From Kingdonia uniflora (taxonomy: Eukaryota; Streptophyta; Magnoliopsida; Ranunculales; Circaeasteraceae), in contig JACGCM010002752.1 of NCBI GenBank assembly GCA_014058105.1, positions 186,001 to 250,000 on the forward strand: a stretch of 64,000 nucleotides of DNA, given 5' to 3'. Shown here piece after piece: positions 10,395 through 22,480 of the stretch. Numbering within the stretch: the stretch's first letter is position 1; every line of letters begins with the position of its first letter. Both the position numbers and the translations under genes were made by a program. The notes beneath the pieces were generated by a model that was not told the DNA's origin, searched no databases, and saw nothing but the letters and a program-made list of their open reading frames with translations.

Positions 10395-10664
10395 GAACCA
10401 CCTCACACGTCACCTCGTAAACCTTTCAGTGATCGCAAACTTGAATGTACACTGCTTCGTGATCATCAAATTCGCATCTTTCTGAGTCCACCCCAAACCA
10501 TACAGCTTAGGATGAGCTGTAGTCGTCAAACCCATCTTCTTCACCAACGCCTTAGAAATCATATTTTTTTGACTACCCGGATCCACAATGGTCTCGACTA
10601 AACTCTGTTTTACCTGAATACTGACATAAAAAAGTTTTTCCCGACTCTCCTCCTCGATAGCCAA
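10395..10664 (-). pseudogene. Retropepsin-like protease domain of gypsy element
   Basis: The frame reads SLVETIVDPGSQKNMISKAL, an aspartic-protease core in which the usual D-T/S-G-S/A triad appears as DPGS. A hydrophobic CQVILG stretch follows further on, interrupted at about 10405 by a stop. Placed directly after gag with only a stop codon between, as is normal for a gag-pro-pol element. Confidence 0.7.
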
Positions 10665-10670
10665 ATTCCG

Positions 10671-11836
10671 TTAAAACATAAGTGTAAGCTTAGGATTCGG
10701 TTTATCTAAATCCGGGAGGTCAACAACCTCTGTGGCTAGTATATATCTCTTTTTTTTGCTCTTCTCCTCCTTCGGCCTAAGCTCTAGGTGAAATTTCCAA
10801 CAATAATCGGAAATATGCCCACTCGCCTTATAATGATTGCAATGATACTCCTTGGACGAAAACCCCTCTCCTTTGGTCTCTCCCTTATGCTCGTTTTTCC
10901 AACTAGACTTGTACCCCGACTTGATCTTGTCGTCTTCTTTGTCACTCTTCAAGTACTTGCCTTCAATAATAATTGCATTCACGGTAGCGTCCTCGATATT
11001 GGCCACAGTAAAGAGCTTCAACTCTTTCCTAATGGACTCCGACAAACCCCCCGTGTACTTCATGAACACCTCATACTCGTCCACATCAATGTCCAAAACC
11101 AAAGCTTGGTTATGAAACGCCGTTGTGTACTCCTGTACGGATTGCTCAAACTTTTGGCGCAAATTGTGCCATTTATACCATCTTTTTTCTCGATATTGGC
11201 CTTCACGGATAAAACCTTGAATTATTTCTAATCCAAACTTCCTACATCGTGGCGTTTCCGATAAGATTTCCACCACGTGAGTGCATGACTTGCGAATTTT
11301 GACGTAGCAAAGCATATTTGCTGAGCATTGGAGTATTTGTAAACGGAAAAATAAGTTTCTAGCCTATCTAACCAATTATCCAACTTCTCGGCATCGATTG
11401 AACCGTCGAATACCGGAATTTCAATCTTAAAATTAATACGAAGATTGCGTATAGGATTCGATGAATTACCAATACCCGATCGCTCCTCGTCGGATTCGGC
11501 ATCACTAGAATCACTATCGATCTCCGCAAAATCGTCGTCTCCATCCACCTCCATAACCCCTTTCTTCCTCGAACGGCCTTGTCGATGAGAGCGACCTCGC
11601 CGTTTCACCGAAGCGGAAGCCTTCGCGAGGTTTGTGAGACGCAATTGTTCTACTAACTCTCCTACAGTAGAAGTTAGGTCAGAAACTGTCGTTTCCAAAG
11701 TTGTTAGTCGATCGTTGGAATCGTCCATCCCCAAATCGTCCTTCTTCGAGTTAGGTTTGCGATGAATATTCAATGAACTCACGAGCTTCTCCTTCGTTTG
11801 TTTGAGACGATCACGTGTAGAGACCATAAACCACAA
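10671..11836 (-). pseudogene. Gag of gypsy element, one frameshift
   Basis: The N-terminal half (11228-11836) has a coiled-coil-like start, a basic RRGRSHRQGRSRK stretch, an acidic stretch, and the gag core motif FDGSIDAEKLDNWLDRLETY followed by ALTWWKSY. The C-terminal half (10671-11315, another frame) continues with KWHNLRQKFEQSVQEYTTAF and a zinc knuckle. In the knuckle CNHYKASGHISDYC the second cysteine of the CCHC pattern is a tyrosine. A single frameshift near 11230-11300 separates the halves; otherwise about 380 residues survive. Confidence 0.85.
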
Positions 11837-11860
11837 TCAACCCCCGAAGATCGTAACTGG

Positions 11861-12407
11861 AAAACTGATACCACTTAATCCACAATACGATAGAGAAACC
11901 CTAGTTAGCGGAAAAGTACGAAGAATGCCAAATTGGTTGGGAAAAATAAGATATTCAATTGCATAAACGAAGTAATTACAATGAAAATACTATAAACCTT
12001 AAGCTTCTTCCTTAGAACTCTTCTATTGAACTAGCATAGATCTAACAATGTCTAGCCTTGCCCATTTAATAAGGGTTACAAGTCCTAGTAACAAAATAGG
12101 ACAAATATGCCATTAAACGCCTAAATAGAAAGGCCGAATCGCGCCTCTGTTTGAACAGAACAAGCTTCTGTTCGAACAAAAGAAAAAGTATTCGAATAGA
12201 CTTTAATCTATTCGAATAAAACATCTCAGGCCGAAATGTATTCGAATACACATAAAAGTGTATTCGAATAGAAAAATAACAGAAAATGTATTCGAATAAA
12301 TTTTAATCTATTCGAATAAAACACCTCAGGCCGAAATGTATTTGAACAGAAAACAATTCTATTCGAATATAATTGTCATCAAATCATCCCGAGATCCTCC
12401 TGGATCA
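11861..12407 (-). repeat. 5' LTR and primer-binding site of gypsy element
   Basis: The LTR is 11876-12407 (532 bp). Immediately inside, 11861-11875 reads on the minus strand AGTGGTATCAGTTTT, a partial match to the tRNA-Met primer site TGGTATCAGAGC. TTCGAA palindromes crowd 12130-12370, i.e. the first part of the LTR in the direction of transcription. Confidence 0.85.
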
Positions 12408-12412
12408 GGTGA

Positions 12413-13397
12413 CAATTTTTGTTTCTTTCAGTTATTCACGTGTCCTGGATGTAGAATGAATTGGAGATCACGATTTACATAACCGGTGTATACTTAGTTG
12501 GACAACCCATAAGTGCACCCAATCAGTTTCTTGATCATAAATATCATGCCATGGGGCATAATAATATTGGAGAAGAGCTGCGCAGAACCACCCCTCTATA
12601 CCATGGACAGTGAACTCTTTGAAGGGAAATTTTATACCTTACATGGTTTTGGCCAACTTAATGATATATCCAAAACATAGTTCCCATTTAATACTGGCCT
12701 CCAGCATAATCCTTGATCCAGGACCCATCCATTATGGCATCCAACAATCCAGCCATATAATGCTTCATCCTTACTGCTGCATTACATCCAGTGAACGCTC
12801 AAAGATGAATGGACGATTGCGACATGATAACTTGACGGGTGGCTGAAGGGGCGCACTTGTCACAGTTCTATTTGGAGATCCTCGTGTGCACCCATACTGA
12901 TCAGGGAGTTGTACTTCGTAAGTTTTCTCAAATGATATTTATGATGTTATCATTGATGTTACAAATGTTATTGCTTACCTAACTAGATCTGCCACTCTTC
13001 GTGAGCTTCCTATTTTCCCAATAACACAACCCCTATATGTATTCATCGTTTACCACAAGTAATGGCACCAACAAAACCCAACAGAGAAACCATGACGTTG
13101 TTGGACCACGAGGGAGATAGCCAAACCACAAGACATTTGGGAGATTGAGCGAACCACAAAACACTTAGTTTTGAGACCTAATACTGACTCACACGTACTA
13201 TTGATATATGTTCTTTTCCCATTGTGGATAACTGCCCTAAACTACTTATAGGTTATGCATATGTTACAATGTATTAGTAATTCAAAACCTATACAATACA
13301 CCATAGATCATTCTAATTTCCTATATCAATGATAAAATTATTCTAACTTGAATAAATAAAAACAATATGTATGACTAATCACAAAAATGATAAAAAC
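12413..13397 (-). other. Presumed intron 1 of TYW1
   Basis: No exon is recognised here. The sequence begins at the splice donor GT (13396-13397, minus strand) and is shared with 2080-3115 and, in part, 1553-1900. None of the cysteine motifs of the radical-SAM domain encoded by later TYW1 exons is visible. Confidence 0.55.
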
Positions 13398-14264
13398 CTG
13401 TTTTTCCAAGCTCTTTCGAATCACGGGAGTCACCATTTCTTTCTCCCCATTCACCTCTGCTTTTGCCTCTGATCCTATTGAAGACTTCCTCGAAGGACCT
13501 TTACCGGCAATATCCTCCAAATCAACAATTCCAGACTCCGACCCCTTCTCTTCCCCGTCATCCTCATACTCATCCTCCTCCGATTCATACACGCTCTCGC
13601 CTTCACTCTCACAAAACACCTCCCCATTCTCCTTTACCTCCCCTTTCAACACTCCAATCAATTCCTTATTCCACCCATCAAAAACCTCATCCAAATCCCC
13701 TCCATCAACATCACCCTCACACAATGGCAAAATCTCACTCGCCCCAAGCGCTCTCAACCTCCTCGAAAACCTCCTCCCAACCGCATTAAACCTATCACCA
13801 CCATACGACAACCCCCCAACCCCAAACACTGCAAACTTACACCCAGACAACAACAACGACCCCACTCTAAAGTCCTCCGCGCTCTCCGTAACCCAATCAG
13901 CGAAAAACCCAGCATTCTGAGGTGGTTTCCCGTCCTCCCAAGTCGACGCAACAATCAAAACTAGGGTTTCCTTCGGGAGATCCTCCGGTTCGTAGTCCTT
14001 CGGATCAACAAGCTCGAAATCGAGATTGTTTGATTCGAGTAGATTGAAGAGACGTTTTGCTAAGGCTTTGGAGGTCCCGGTTTGAGAAACGAAGAAAAGT
14101 TTGCCCTTTGAGGGTTTAGGGCTAGGGTTAGGGTTTTGGGGAGATGAGGAAGAGGAGAGATGACGCTTGTTTCGAAGGCGTCGAGATTGGTAGAAGCAGA
14201 AGATAGTGGCGGCTGAGAGGAGAGTGAGGAGAGCGAGTCGAGCTGGGAGATAAGTTAGTGTCAT
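13398..14264 (-). CDS. TYW1: TYW1, first coding exon (flavodoxin-like domain)
   Basis: TYW1 makes 4-demethylwyosine on tRNA-Phe from N1-methylguanosine-37 and pyruvate, using FMN and radical SAM chemistry. This 289-codon exon starts at ATG 14262-14264 and ends in phase 0 at a CAG|GTTTTT donor (13398/13397). It encodes a membrane-anchor-like hydrophobic segment at residues 7-26 (ARLALLTLLSAATIFCFYQS), the FMN phosphate loop SQTGTSKALAKRL, and further flavodoxin-fold motifs LIVASTWEDGKPP and FAVFGVGGLSYGG. An acidic linker rich in E, D and S follows, and the exon ends TPVIRKSLEKQ. Plant TYW1 proteins have this N-terminal arrangement. The radical-SAM exons are not in the window; they should lie to the left, beyond a TE-filled intron, or are lost. 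The frame is open with no damage. A run of plus-strand ORFs over it is antisense shadow. Confidence 0.85.
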
Positions 14265-14711
14265 TTTAGTAATTTTGTGGTTTAGAGAAAGAATGAGATT
14301 TAGAGAGAAGCGGGAAGGAGAGAGAGTTCCATTTTTTTATTTTCTTTTTTCTTTTTTCTCCTGCTGTGGCAGCTACTGTGGGTGAGCTTCACTAGGAAGA
14401 AGAAGGAGATCTTAAACTAGTAGTTTGATATTTGTTGGTTGTATGTTAACTGGTATACCGTAACACGGTGAGGAAACAATCGAGAGTTCTTTGAATTATG
14501 TTTTGCTAACTAAGTGCAAAAAACCACGAAGAACAATTAGATACACAAAAAGACAGTACTCGAAGGTAGAAGATGAATGTGTTTTAGAAGTACTGAAATA
14601 AAATGCACATAAAAGAAATTACTCAAAGTTCATACTTAAAAATATGCAACCAAGCTATGATATGCATATGGGCCTGCTTGGGAACTTATTTTTTTGGGTT
14701 GGTCGGGTTCA
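14265..14711 (-). promoter_or_regulatory. TYW1 5' leader and upstream region
   Basis: On the minus strand the 80 bp before the ATG are pyrimidine-rich (CTCTCTCTCCTTCCCGCTTC), a common plant 5' UTR composition, and are conserved in the pseudogene copy at 6479-6600. No clear TATA box is visible. Beyond about 14430 the sequence no longer matches the duplicate and holds nothing recognisable. Confidence 0.45.
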
Positions 14712-15185
14712 AACCACTACGTGAAAAATGGCTATTAGCGACAGAAATATATGTCGTTAATACATAACGACATATATTATGTTGTTAACAACTGTTGTTA
14801 AAAACGGTGTCGTTTTTGTTACCAACAGTTATAAATGTCGTGTTTTTCCAACATATAAATATGTCGTTCTATAAAAAAATAAAATGCGACGCTTATAAAT
14901 ATTGCGTTTTATGTCGTTTAATTTAAACATAAATAACAACTATATATGGCGAATTTTTAGAAGAAAAAAAATGCGGCAGTAATAAGTGTCGCTATCTAGA
15001 AAAAGACTAGTTGACTTTAAAGTTCCCAAGAGATATACTCGTCATTAAGAGCATCTCCAACAGATAGTTCGAGTTTGGGTGTGGGCTCTGACAGGGCCCA
15101 CAGAAAACCCAACCTCTCCCAGTAGCAACTCAAACTATCTGACATGTTTTTTTTTAAGAGGAAATCAAAACACCACGCGGTGTTT

Positions 15186-15210
15186 CTTTTACCGCGCAGT
15201 AAAAGGATTA
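15186..15210. repeat. Subterminal hairpin, left end of composite
   Basis: Near-perfect palindrome CTTTTACCGCGCAGTAAAAG about 140 bp inside the left terminus. It matches the stem of the larger hairpin at 26171-26230. Confidence 0.6.
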
Positions 15211-18200
15211 CCGTCCCATTCGACTCACATAAAATTGTTTCCTCATCTCTCTCAATACGAAGGTATTCCTTGAAAAAAAAAATTTCCTTTCAAAATCGAA
15301 TTGAGATGCCAGAAGGAGACCCACACCCCAATACATTCCCTGGGTTTAGAGAGACAAGAGATCCAGAGCGAGTCATAACTCGGTCAAGGTCCAGAAGGAA
15401 GAAAAAAAAAGAGTTGAATTTGAAGAGGTACAACAAACCCAAAGCATACCATACCCACCCCAAGAAAACTATCCAACCAGGTTTATTACCGCCCTTTGAG
15501 ACGGCCAAAATCATATATATTACAATGGCAAGGATCTAACGATAAGTTTTTCGTACATTGTGACTTTGTTATTTTCGTTAATCAAGTGTTTGACAAAATG
15601 CTCCAATGAACAGAATTGGGATTCGATGCGTCCGTACGGCACATTTACTACGGTGATAAAAGTTTGAAGGAGATTTCTATAATTTTGACAATAAGAGATC
15701 CCGTGGTGAAGATATTCAGGAGGTTTATAGATATACGGTTGGACAATTCTGATAATCGACTAATTCAGGCGCTAACAGAGCGTTGGTGGCCGATAATTCA
15801 TATTTTTTTGTTCCCATGTGCGGAGATATGGATTACTCCAATGGATTTTCATATGCTGACATCATTGGCAATCAGTAAATATCCTACACAGGTGCCGTAT
15901 GACGACAAATGGAGTGTTTTATCCGTTGCGAGGCAATTGCTCCTCCACATCGAATCCAACAATACAAAGAGTGGCAACGTTAGTATTTCACATTTATGGA
16001 CATACTTGACCATCACAGATGATCGGGAGGATGATATTAGCATTGTTCATATTTTTATCCTTTCATGATGGAACATTTATGGTTCTAAATGGCCAATGAT
16101 ACCGTCCCGCTTGGATATCTCGCGGCCATGGCCGATTTGGACAAAGCTGCCAAATTTGACTGGGGTTCTACTATTCTTGCTTCCATGTAGCATGGTTTGG
16201 ATACCGCAGTCATAACCAGGGGTGCCATCACTGGATTTTCACAACTTTTTGAGGTACACTAACACGTTTTCCTTACAAACTACAAATCAAATATCTTCCA
16301 ATAAACATCTTAAATAGAATTTATAATTGTTTTTTTATGTTGTTCTGGAATACAGTATTGGTTCTACAAGTATTTTGGGGTTCGTCACCCTATTGTCAAG
16401 GAAGTGCTTAAGAACATGTTGTATCCGCGCCTCAAAGTATGGGAAAAGGGGAACAGGAAGAAAACAAATGATCAGGCAGCAAATTTGTTTACTCTAGGCA
16501 GATACCTCATTGACCACCAGACTATTAAGTCGATCAACTGGCAACCTTGGGCGAAATCTGTGGTATTAGATTTAGATGACGTACATACTGCGTCGCTCCT
16601 GTCCCGTAAGAGGATGCCACTTCAAGTCCCAAATGGAAACTGCGAGTATTACTTGAGGGATAGATGTTAGAGGTAGTTGACTGGCACTGCAGGTATTCCT
16701 TTGGATCCTTCGCTTAACATGTCGTCACATCTTAGTCCAGCTGATTTATAGGCGATGAGACAAGCCGGCTTCCTTGACTTTGACTAGTTTGTAATAGAGG
16801 AGGAGCGAAAGAATTACTCCTCATACTGGGCTAACCAAACTTATGAGGTAGGCCACCTGTTGACAAATTCCCAGAGGATGGGGAATATAGATCTGTTCAG
16901 ACCCAGTGCACTCAAGGCTAGTATTACACCCGTGGTGGTTACGTCAGCAGAGGTTCATAGCTTGTCCCAGGACTTCAGTTTGCCTAACGAGGAGGAGGGG
17001 CCAGACCTGGGGTGACATATAGAGTGGAAAGGGAAATATAAGATGTTCCCCATCCATCGCTTGAGAGACTCGTCACCCATGTCTTCCTCCTACGGCGCAG
17101 AGGAGTTGTAACACCTGACGCATGGTATGTGGTGACTCGCCCTTGTAGAGTATGCGCGAGGCACCCAGACGATCCAGTAGTTGACTGATGAGCTTGATAC
17201 TACCATTAGGCACATAGACCATATAAACGACTAGCTATATCAACATGTAAGTAATTTAATTATGTATTTATTTATTTATTTATTTCTTAATGTCATATTT
17301 ATTTTGTCAAAATCTAAATATTTTTTTTTATCTTATTCAGAACCTATATTTGAGGAGAGGGCGTAAGGTATGGGTGGTGCCGCTACTACCTGGAGGTGGC
17401 GTGAGGACGAGGCAGGGGACCCATAGATATGGTCCGCGAACAAGGGGAGCCGGTAGTAGCCGCAGGGGGCCGGGTACTGGAGATAGGGCGGACAAAATGG
17501 GTCACAACCCGCCAACCTGACCCGACCAACCCAGTTTTAATGGGGTTTGGGTTTGGCCTTAATGGGTCACAGGTCATTTGACCCGAACCTGCCTAACCCA
17601 TTTATTAAATAGGTTGGGTTAGGGTTTCCTTAAGCAGTTTGGGTTGACCCGTAACTCGTTTAGGTTTAGGTATATTTGTAAAGATATGATAACACAATAC
17701 CCTTTTGGTAATACAAATTATACAACCAAACCCTTTTAGGTTTAGGTTTAGTATCCCTCTCTTTCTTTCCTCAAGCAGTCAAGCTCAAACTGCAGCCTCT
17801 CGTCCTCTTTCCTCAAGTAGTCAAGCTCAATCTAATTCTTCTCAAATCAAACATGAAACAACAACACGTGAGAAGATTGTACTAAGCTCAAACTAGTTTC
17901 TTTGTCTCTCTCTCTCTCGTTTTTTTGCCGAACGGTGAGAAATCTCTTCTCCTTATTATTTATCTATCATTTTGATGAAAGATTCTTGTAGATTTGAGCT
18001 AATTAGGTTTGGTTCTTGCATATTAGGGCTAATTCGAGCTGATTTGGTGTTATTTTGTTGTTGTTACTTATTCATGAGAGATTTCTCCTCGCAGATTAGG
18101 GCTAATTCAAAAGGCTGAAGTTCTTCAATTGCTGATTTGTTTCTAAGTTCTTGAACTGCTGATTTCTCCTCGTAATCTAAGTTCTTCTATTCATCTTCAA

Positions 18201-18896
18201 TTACTGATTTGCTGAGGTAAGTTCTTCAATTGTTGACTAGAGACTAAAGTAGTCATTTAGATACTAAAGTTGTTGTTGTTGAAGTCTGAAGTTCTTATGT
18301 TCTTCTGTTCTTATAGACTGGTTTATAACTTAACTGATTAACTGGTTTATAGTTTAACTGGTTTATAGTTTAATTGTAAACTGAGTTGTTGTTGTTATAG
18401 ACTGGCTAACTGGTTAACTAATTTAGCTTAACTGGTTAACTGGTTTAGCTTAACTGGTTAACTGAAGTTGTTGTTATTGTAGACATGTTAACTGGTTTAT
18501 AGCTTAACTTAGTTACTGAAGTCTGAAGTTCTTTTGTTCTTCTGTAGATACTGAAGTTCTATTCTTCTATTCTTTAATAATTTATAGCTTAACTGCTTAA
18601 GTTTAGGTATTAATTCGAAGTTATGTTGGCTGTTGGGTGTAGATTTAGCAGTAATAACTGTTATATTCTTCTATTATTTAAAACTATGATTGAAGTATCT
18701 AGTTTTAGTAGTAATAACTGCAAGATTTCAGATGTCTTAGACATCAAGTTTAATTACCATAGCTGTAATAACAACAAGGGTATGACCAAGGAGGTTGCCT
18801 TCCTATAAAAGGGGAAGCTCTTCATTTGTTAAGACATCAAGAAGATTTTTAGAGTCTAAGCAAGCGTCAGTACTCAGTTGAGGTATGTGTGAGTAG

Positions 18897-20169
18897 TAGA
18901 GCTGGCAAAATGGGTCACAACCCGCCAACCTGACCCGACCAACCCAGTTTTAAGGGGGTTTGGGTTTGGCCTTAATGGTCGCAGGTCATTTGACCCGAAC
19001 CCGCCTAACCCATTTATTAAATGGGTTGGGTTAGGGTTTACCTTAAGCAGTTCAGGTTGGCCCGTGACCCGTTTAGGTTTAGGTATATTTGTAAATATAT
19101 GATAAGTACAATACCCTTTTGGTAATACAAGTTATACAACAACCAAACCCTTTTAGGTTTAGGTTTAGTACCCCTCTCAAGCCATCTGTTCTCTCTAGTC
19201 TCTCTTCAAGCCGTCTGCTCAAAGTCTCAAACCGCAGCCTCTGCCCTCTCACCCTCACCCTCACCCTCAAGCTCAATCGATTATAATTCCTCTCAAATCA
19301 AACATGAAACAATTCAAACCAGTTTCTAAGCATGTACTAATCTGTCACCAATCCAGTTTCTAATCTGTGAGAAATTTATGATCAAATCAAACCAGTTTCT
19401 TCGTCTCTCTCTTATTTTTTTTGCCCAACGGTGAGAAATCTCTATTGGTGAACTGAAACTGTTATCTGTTATCTGTATTGGTGAACTGAAACTGTTATCT
19501 TTCTTTTGAACTGAAACTATTATCTTTTGAGCTGAAACTGAAACTATTTTCTTTTGAACTAAAATTGTATTGTTGAATCTGTATTGCGGTATCTGTATTG
19601 TTGAACTGAACTGAAAGTCTAAAACTGTTATTTGTATTGATGTATTGGTAAACTGAAAGTCTAAAACTGAACTAAAGTCTAAAACTGTATTGTTGAACTG
19701 TTATCTGTTGATGTATCGTTCGAACTGAAGTCTGAAACTGTTACTAAAACTGAAGTTATTGAACTGTTATCTATTGAAGTTGAACTGAACTGAACTGTAG
19801 CAGTTGTTATCTGTCATCTGAATAATGTTATCTTTTGAAGTTTGAAATGAACTGTTATCTATTATCTGAGTACTGTTATCTGAATAATGTCAACAGTTGA
19901 GCTAAATACTGGTAGTCTGGTATGTTGTATTGCTGTTATCTGAATTGAAAATTGATATATGTTGAACTAAATACCCAAACCCGACCCAAACCTGACCCAT
20001 TTAGTTAAACAGGTAGGGTCGGTTTGACCCGTTTAAATTAGGGTCGGGTTTGGGTTTGCATATCTGACCCATTTAGTTAAACAGGTCGGGTTTGGGTTTG
20101 CCTACTTGACCTACGAACCCGTTATGACCCGACCCGTGTAACCCAAACCTGACCCGTTTGCCACCTCTA
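18897..20169. mobile_element. Non-autonomous hAT derivative nested in its own family
   Basis: A 1273-bp element with 8-bp target-site duplication GTGAGTAG (18889-18896 and 20170-20177). Its first 400 bp match 17484-17900, and its last 200 bp match 22510-22747, including the shared AATGGGTCACAACCCGCCAA and ACCCGTTTGCCACCTCTA blocks. The middle is a low-complexity run of CTGTTATCTG/TTGAACTG units without coding capacity. It is an internal deletion derivative of the host element's family. Confidence 0.9.
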
Positions 20170-20221
20170 GTGAGTAGTCCTTTAGGGGCTCCATGGGAGC
20201 CTTATATGTTTTCAGTATGTT

Positions 20222-21393
20222 AAGTATGTAATATATATGAATAAATTTGAAGTTATGCAAGATGGTTTAAAGGAGATAGATGAAGCTATGGAGAAGATAA
20301 GGGCGAGTGTGAGGTACTTTAGGGGTTCTCAAGGGAGGAAACAATCATTTAAAGAATGTGTAAGGAATCTAGCTTTTCCAACTAGTAAGGTGATCAGATA
20401 AGACATTCCAACTAGGTGAAATTCGACATTTCTTATGCTTGAGAGTGCATTACACTATCGTCGAGCATTTAGCCATCTCCAAATGCTTGATTCAAACTAT
20501 AAGAGTTGCCTCTTAGATGAAGAATGGGTTAAGGTAGAAAAAAATTACGAGTTTCTGAGTATTTTCTATTAAGTAACTTGTGTGTTTTATGGGATAAAGT
20601 ATACTACCTCCAACTTATACTTTCCACAAGTCTTTATGGTACAACATACTTTATCTAAAGCATTAATTAATGGATCAGATACTTATCTAAAGAAAATGGC
20701 TTCACAAATGAAGACGAAATTTGAGAAATATTGGTCAAAGCACAACCTCATATTTGTTCTTGCCATGGTCTTGGATCCTCGCTACAAACTCCAATTTGTA
20801 GAGTATTCCTATAAGCAAATCTATGGAGTTGATTCTTTGGAGATGACACTAGCTCGGGATAAGTTGTTTACTTCTTTTGAGACCTATTACTCAATATATG
20901 CCAAGTTGGGAGGTTCTAGTTCGGGAAGAGCGAGTTCCCGAGTTTGTAACTCAAGTTCTAAGAGGGGAATGGATGCTTTGAAAGTATATTACTTTTTAAA
21001 GATTTGTTTTCATATTTGTTTAGCTTAATTGTAGTTCTTACTCTATTATTGATTATTAGGCATTTGATGCTTTTGATGATGAGGAGATGGATATTTTTCC
21101 TAGTAAATCTCAATTGCAATTGTATTTGGAGGAGCCCAAATTAAAGAGGGTTCTTGATTTAAACATTCTTGACTTTTGGAAGGAGAACCAACTCCGATAT
21201 CCGGAGTTCTCCTTTATGGCTCGTGATATTCTTTCAATTCCCATATCTACGGTTGCCTCGGAGTCGGCATTTTCCATTGGTGGTAAAGTGTTTGATCCTT
21301 TCCGTAGTGCCCTAAAGCCAGATAATGCTGATGCTTTGATTTGTACTCGAGATTGGTTATATTCAAAAGGTAATAATATATTTAAAATTGTTT
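20222..21393 (+). pseudogene. hAT transposase (Ac/DAYSLEEPER-like), N-terminally truncated
   Basis: Exon-like blocks at 20222-20570, 20582-20990 and 21058-21393 encode the RNase H-fold half and C-terminal dimerisation domain. Motifs include ESALHYRRAF, VLAMVLDPRYKLQFVEY, the block LQLYLEEPKLKRV, then ILDFWKENQLRYPEFSFMAR and TVASESAFSIGGKVFDPFRS, characteristic of plant hAT transposases. In the conserved DVPTRWNST region the tryptophan codon is now a TGA stop, and another stop precedes it. The dimerisation domain itself is intact. The N-terminus has been lost. Confidence 0.9.
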
Positions 21394-21979
21394 AACTTTT
21401 TTTTTATGGATAATTAATTTAAATCGCTTGTATATAAGTAATTTACAAGTGCTTTTTTGATATCATGGGTGATTTATCTTTCATGGAGGATTAGACACTT
21501 GAAGATTTAGCCGAGGATATGGTCTTGTTAGACATTGACCGTAAGTAATTTGTGCTTATAAGCTAATTAATTAAGTTGTTTTTATCAAGTTTATTTATTG
21601 TGGTCGTGTTTTACAAGATTATGCACTTATGTTCTTTATTTTACTTGCATAGGTCAAGATGAGAGCATTGCAAGTGGTAGTGGAGCTCCACAATCTATGT
21701 CATAGCGTGATAGGTCAGGGGAGAGCATTGTTGTTATGCTGTTGTTGCTGACTAGCACATGCTTGCTGTTTTTCTGTTGCTACAATTTTATTGTGCTGCT
21801 GTTTTATTGTCGAACTGCTGTTTTAATTTATTGACTGCCGAAGTGCCCAACTGCCGAACTCTTTAAATTATTTTAAAATGTTTATGATCTGCCCAACTGC
21901 TGAACTGATGGTAATGTTGTATTCTGTTAATCTGTTTTAGTGTGATGTACTGATGGCTTGATGTTATTTTAGTGTTATA

Positions 21980-22480
21980 CACTGTTATTGCTGTTATCTA
22001 AATATTGTATTGTTGTTGAACTATTTTGACTTTTGAATGGTAATACTGTCTCACTGTTATCATTCTTAACTGGTAATGTTGTTGAACTTGTAAATGGTAA
22101 TGCTGTTGAACTATTTTGACTTTTGAATGGTAATGTTGTTGAACTTGTAAATGGTAATGTTGTTGAACTGTTTTAACTTTTGAATCTGTTTTGAACTGGT
22201 AATGCTGTCTCACTGTTATTTGTTTTAACTTGTAAATGGTAATACTGTCTCACTGTTATCTGTTTTAACTTGTAAATGGTAATCTGTTTTAACTTGTAAA
22301 TGGTAATACTGTCTTACTGTTATCATTCTGAACTGGTAATGTTGTAAATGGTAAATGGTAATGTTATTATCAATGTTATCTGAACTGTTTTGACTTTTGA
22401 ATGTTGTAAATGGTAATGTTATTATCACTGTTTTGAAGTATATGTGTTGAACTGTCTCATTGTTATCTGAAATTCTGAAT
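21980..22480. repeat. Low-complexity tract near the hAT right end
   Basis: Irregular tandem repetition of units such as AACTTGTAAATGGTAATG and TTGAACTGTTTTGACTTTTG. A related tract lies in the nested derivative at 19450-19960, so it belongs to the element. Minus-strand ORFs here are repeat artefacts. Confidence 0.75.

Larger units (their letters stand above)
8909..12407 (-). mobile_element. Non-autonomous Ty3/gypsy LTR retrotransposon
   Basis: A complete 3.5-kb element on the minus strand is flanked by the 5-bp target-site duplication GGTGA (8904-8908 and 12408-12412). LTRs are 8909-9440 and 11876-12407. Between them lie a near-complete gag, a protease-like domain, and then the tail of RNase H and the C-terminus of integrase. 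Reverse transcriptase and the integrase core are missing through internal deletions, so it would need proteins from a relative to move. A primer-binding-like TGGTATCAG lies next to the 5' LTR (11861-11875) and a polypurine tract (complement AAAGGAGGGAGCCA) lies at 9441-9455. It interrupts the TYW1 intron-like sequence. Confidence 0.9.

Noticed and set aside
13387..13920. Long plus-strand ORFs (Pro/Ser-rich) over the TYW1 exon
   Set aside because: Antisense shadow of an exon with clear flavodoxin motifs; composition is the mirror of the acidic and Gly-rich coding strand.
21998..22428. Minus-strand ORFs with repeated QQHYHLQV-like units
   Set aside because: They follow the low-complexity tandem tract of the hAT element and have no domain.
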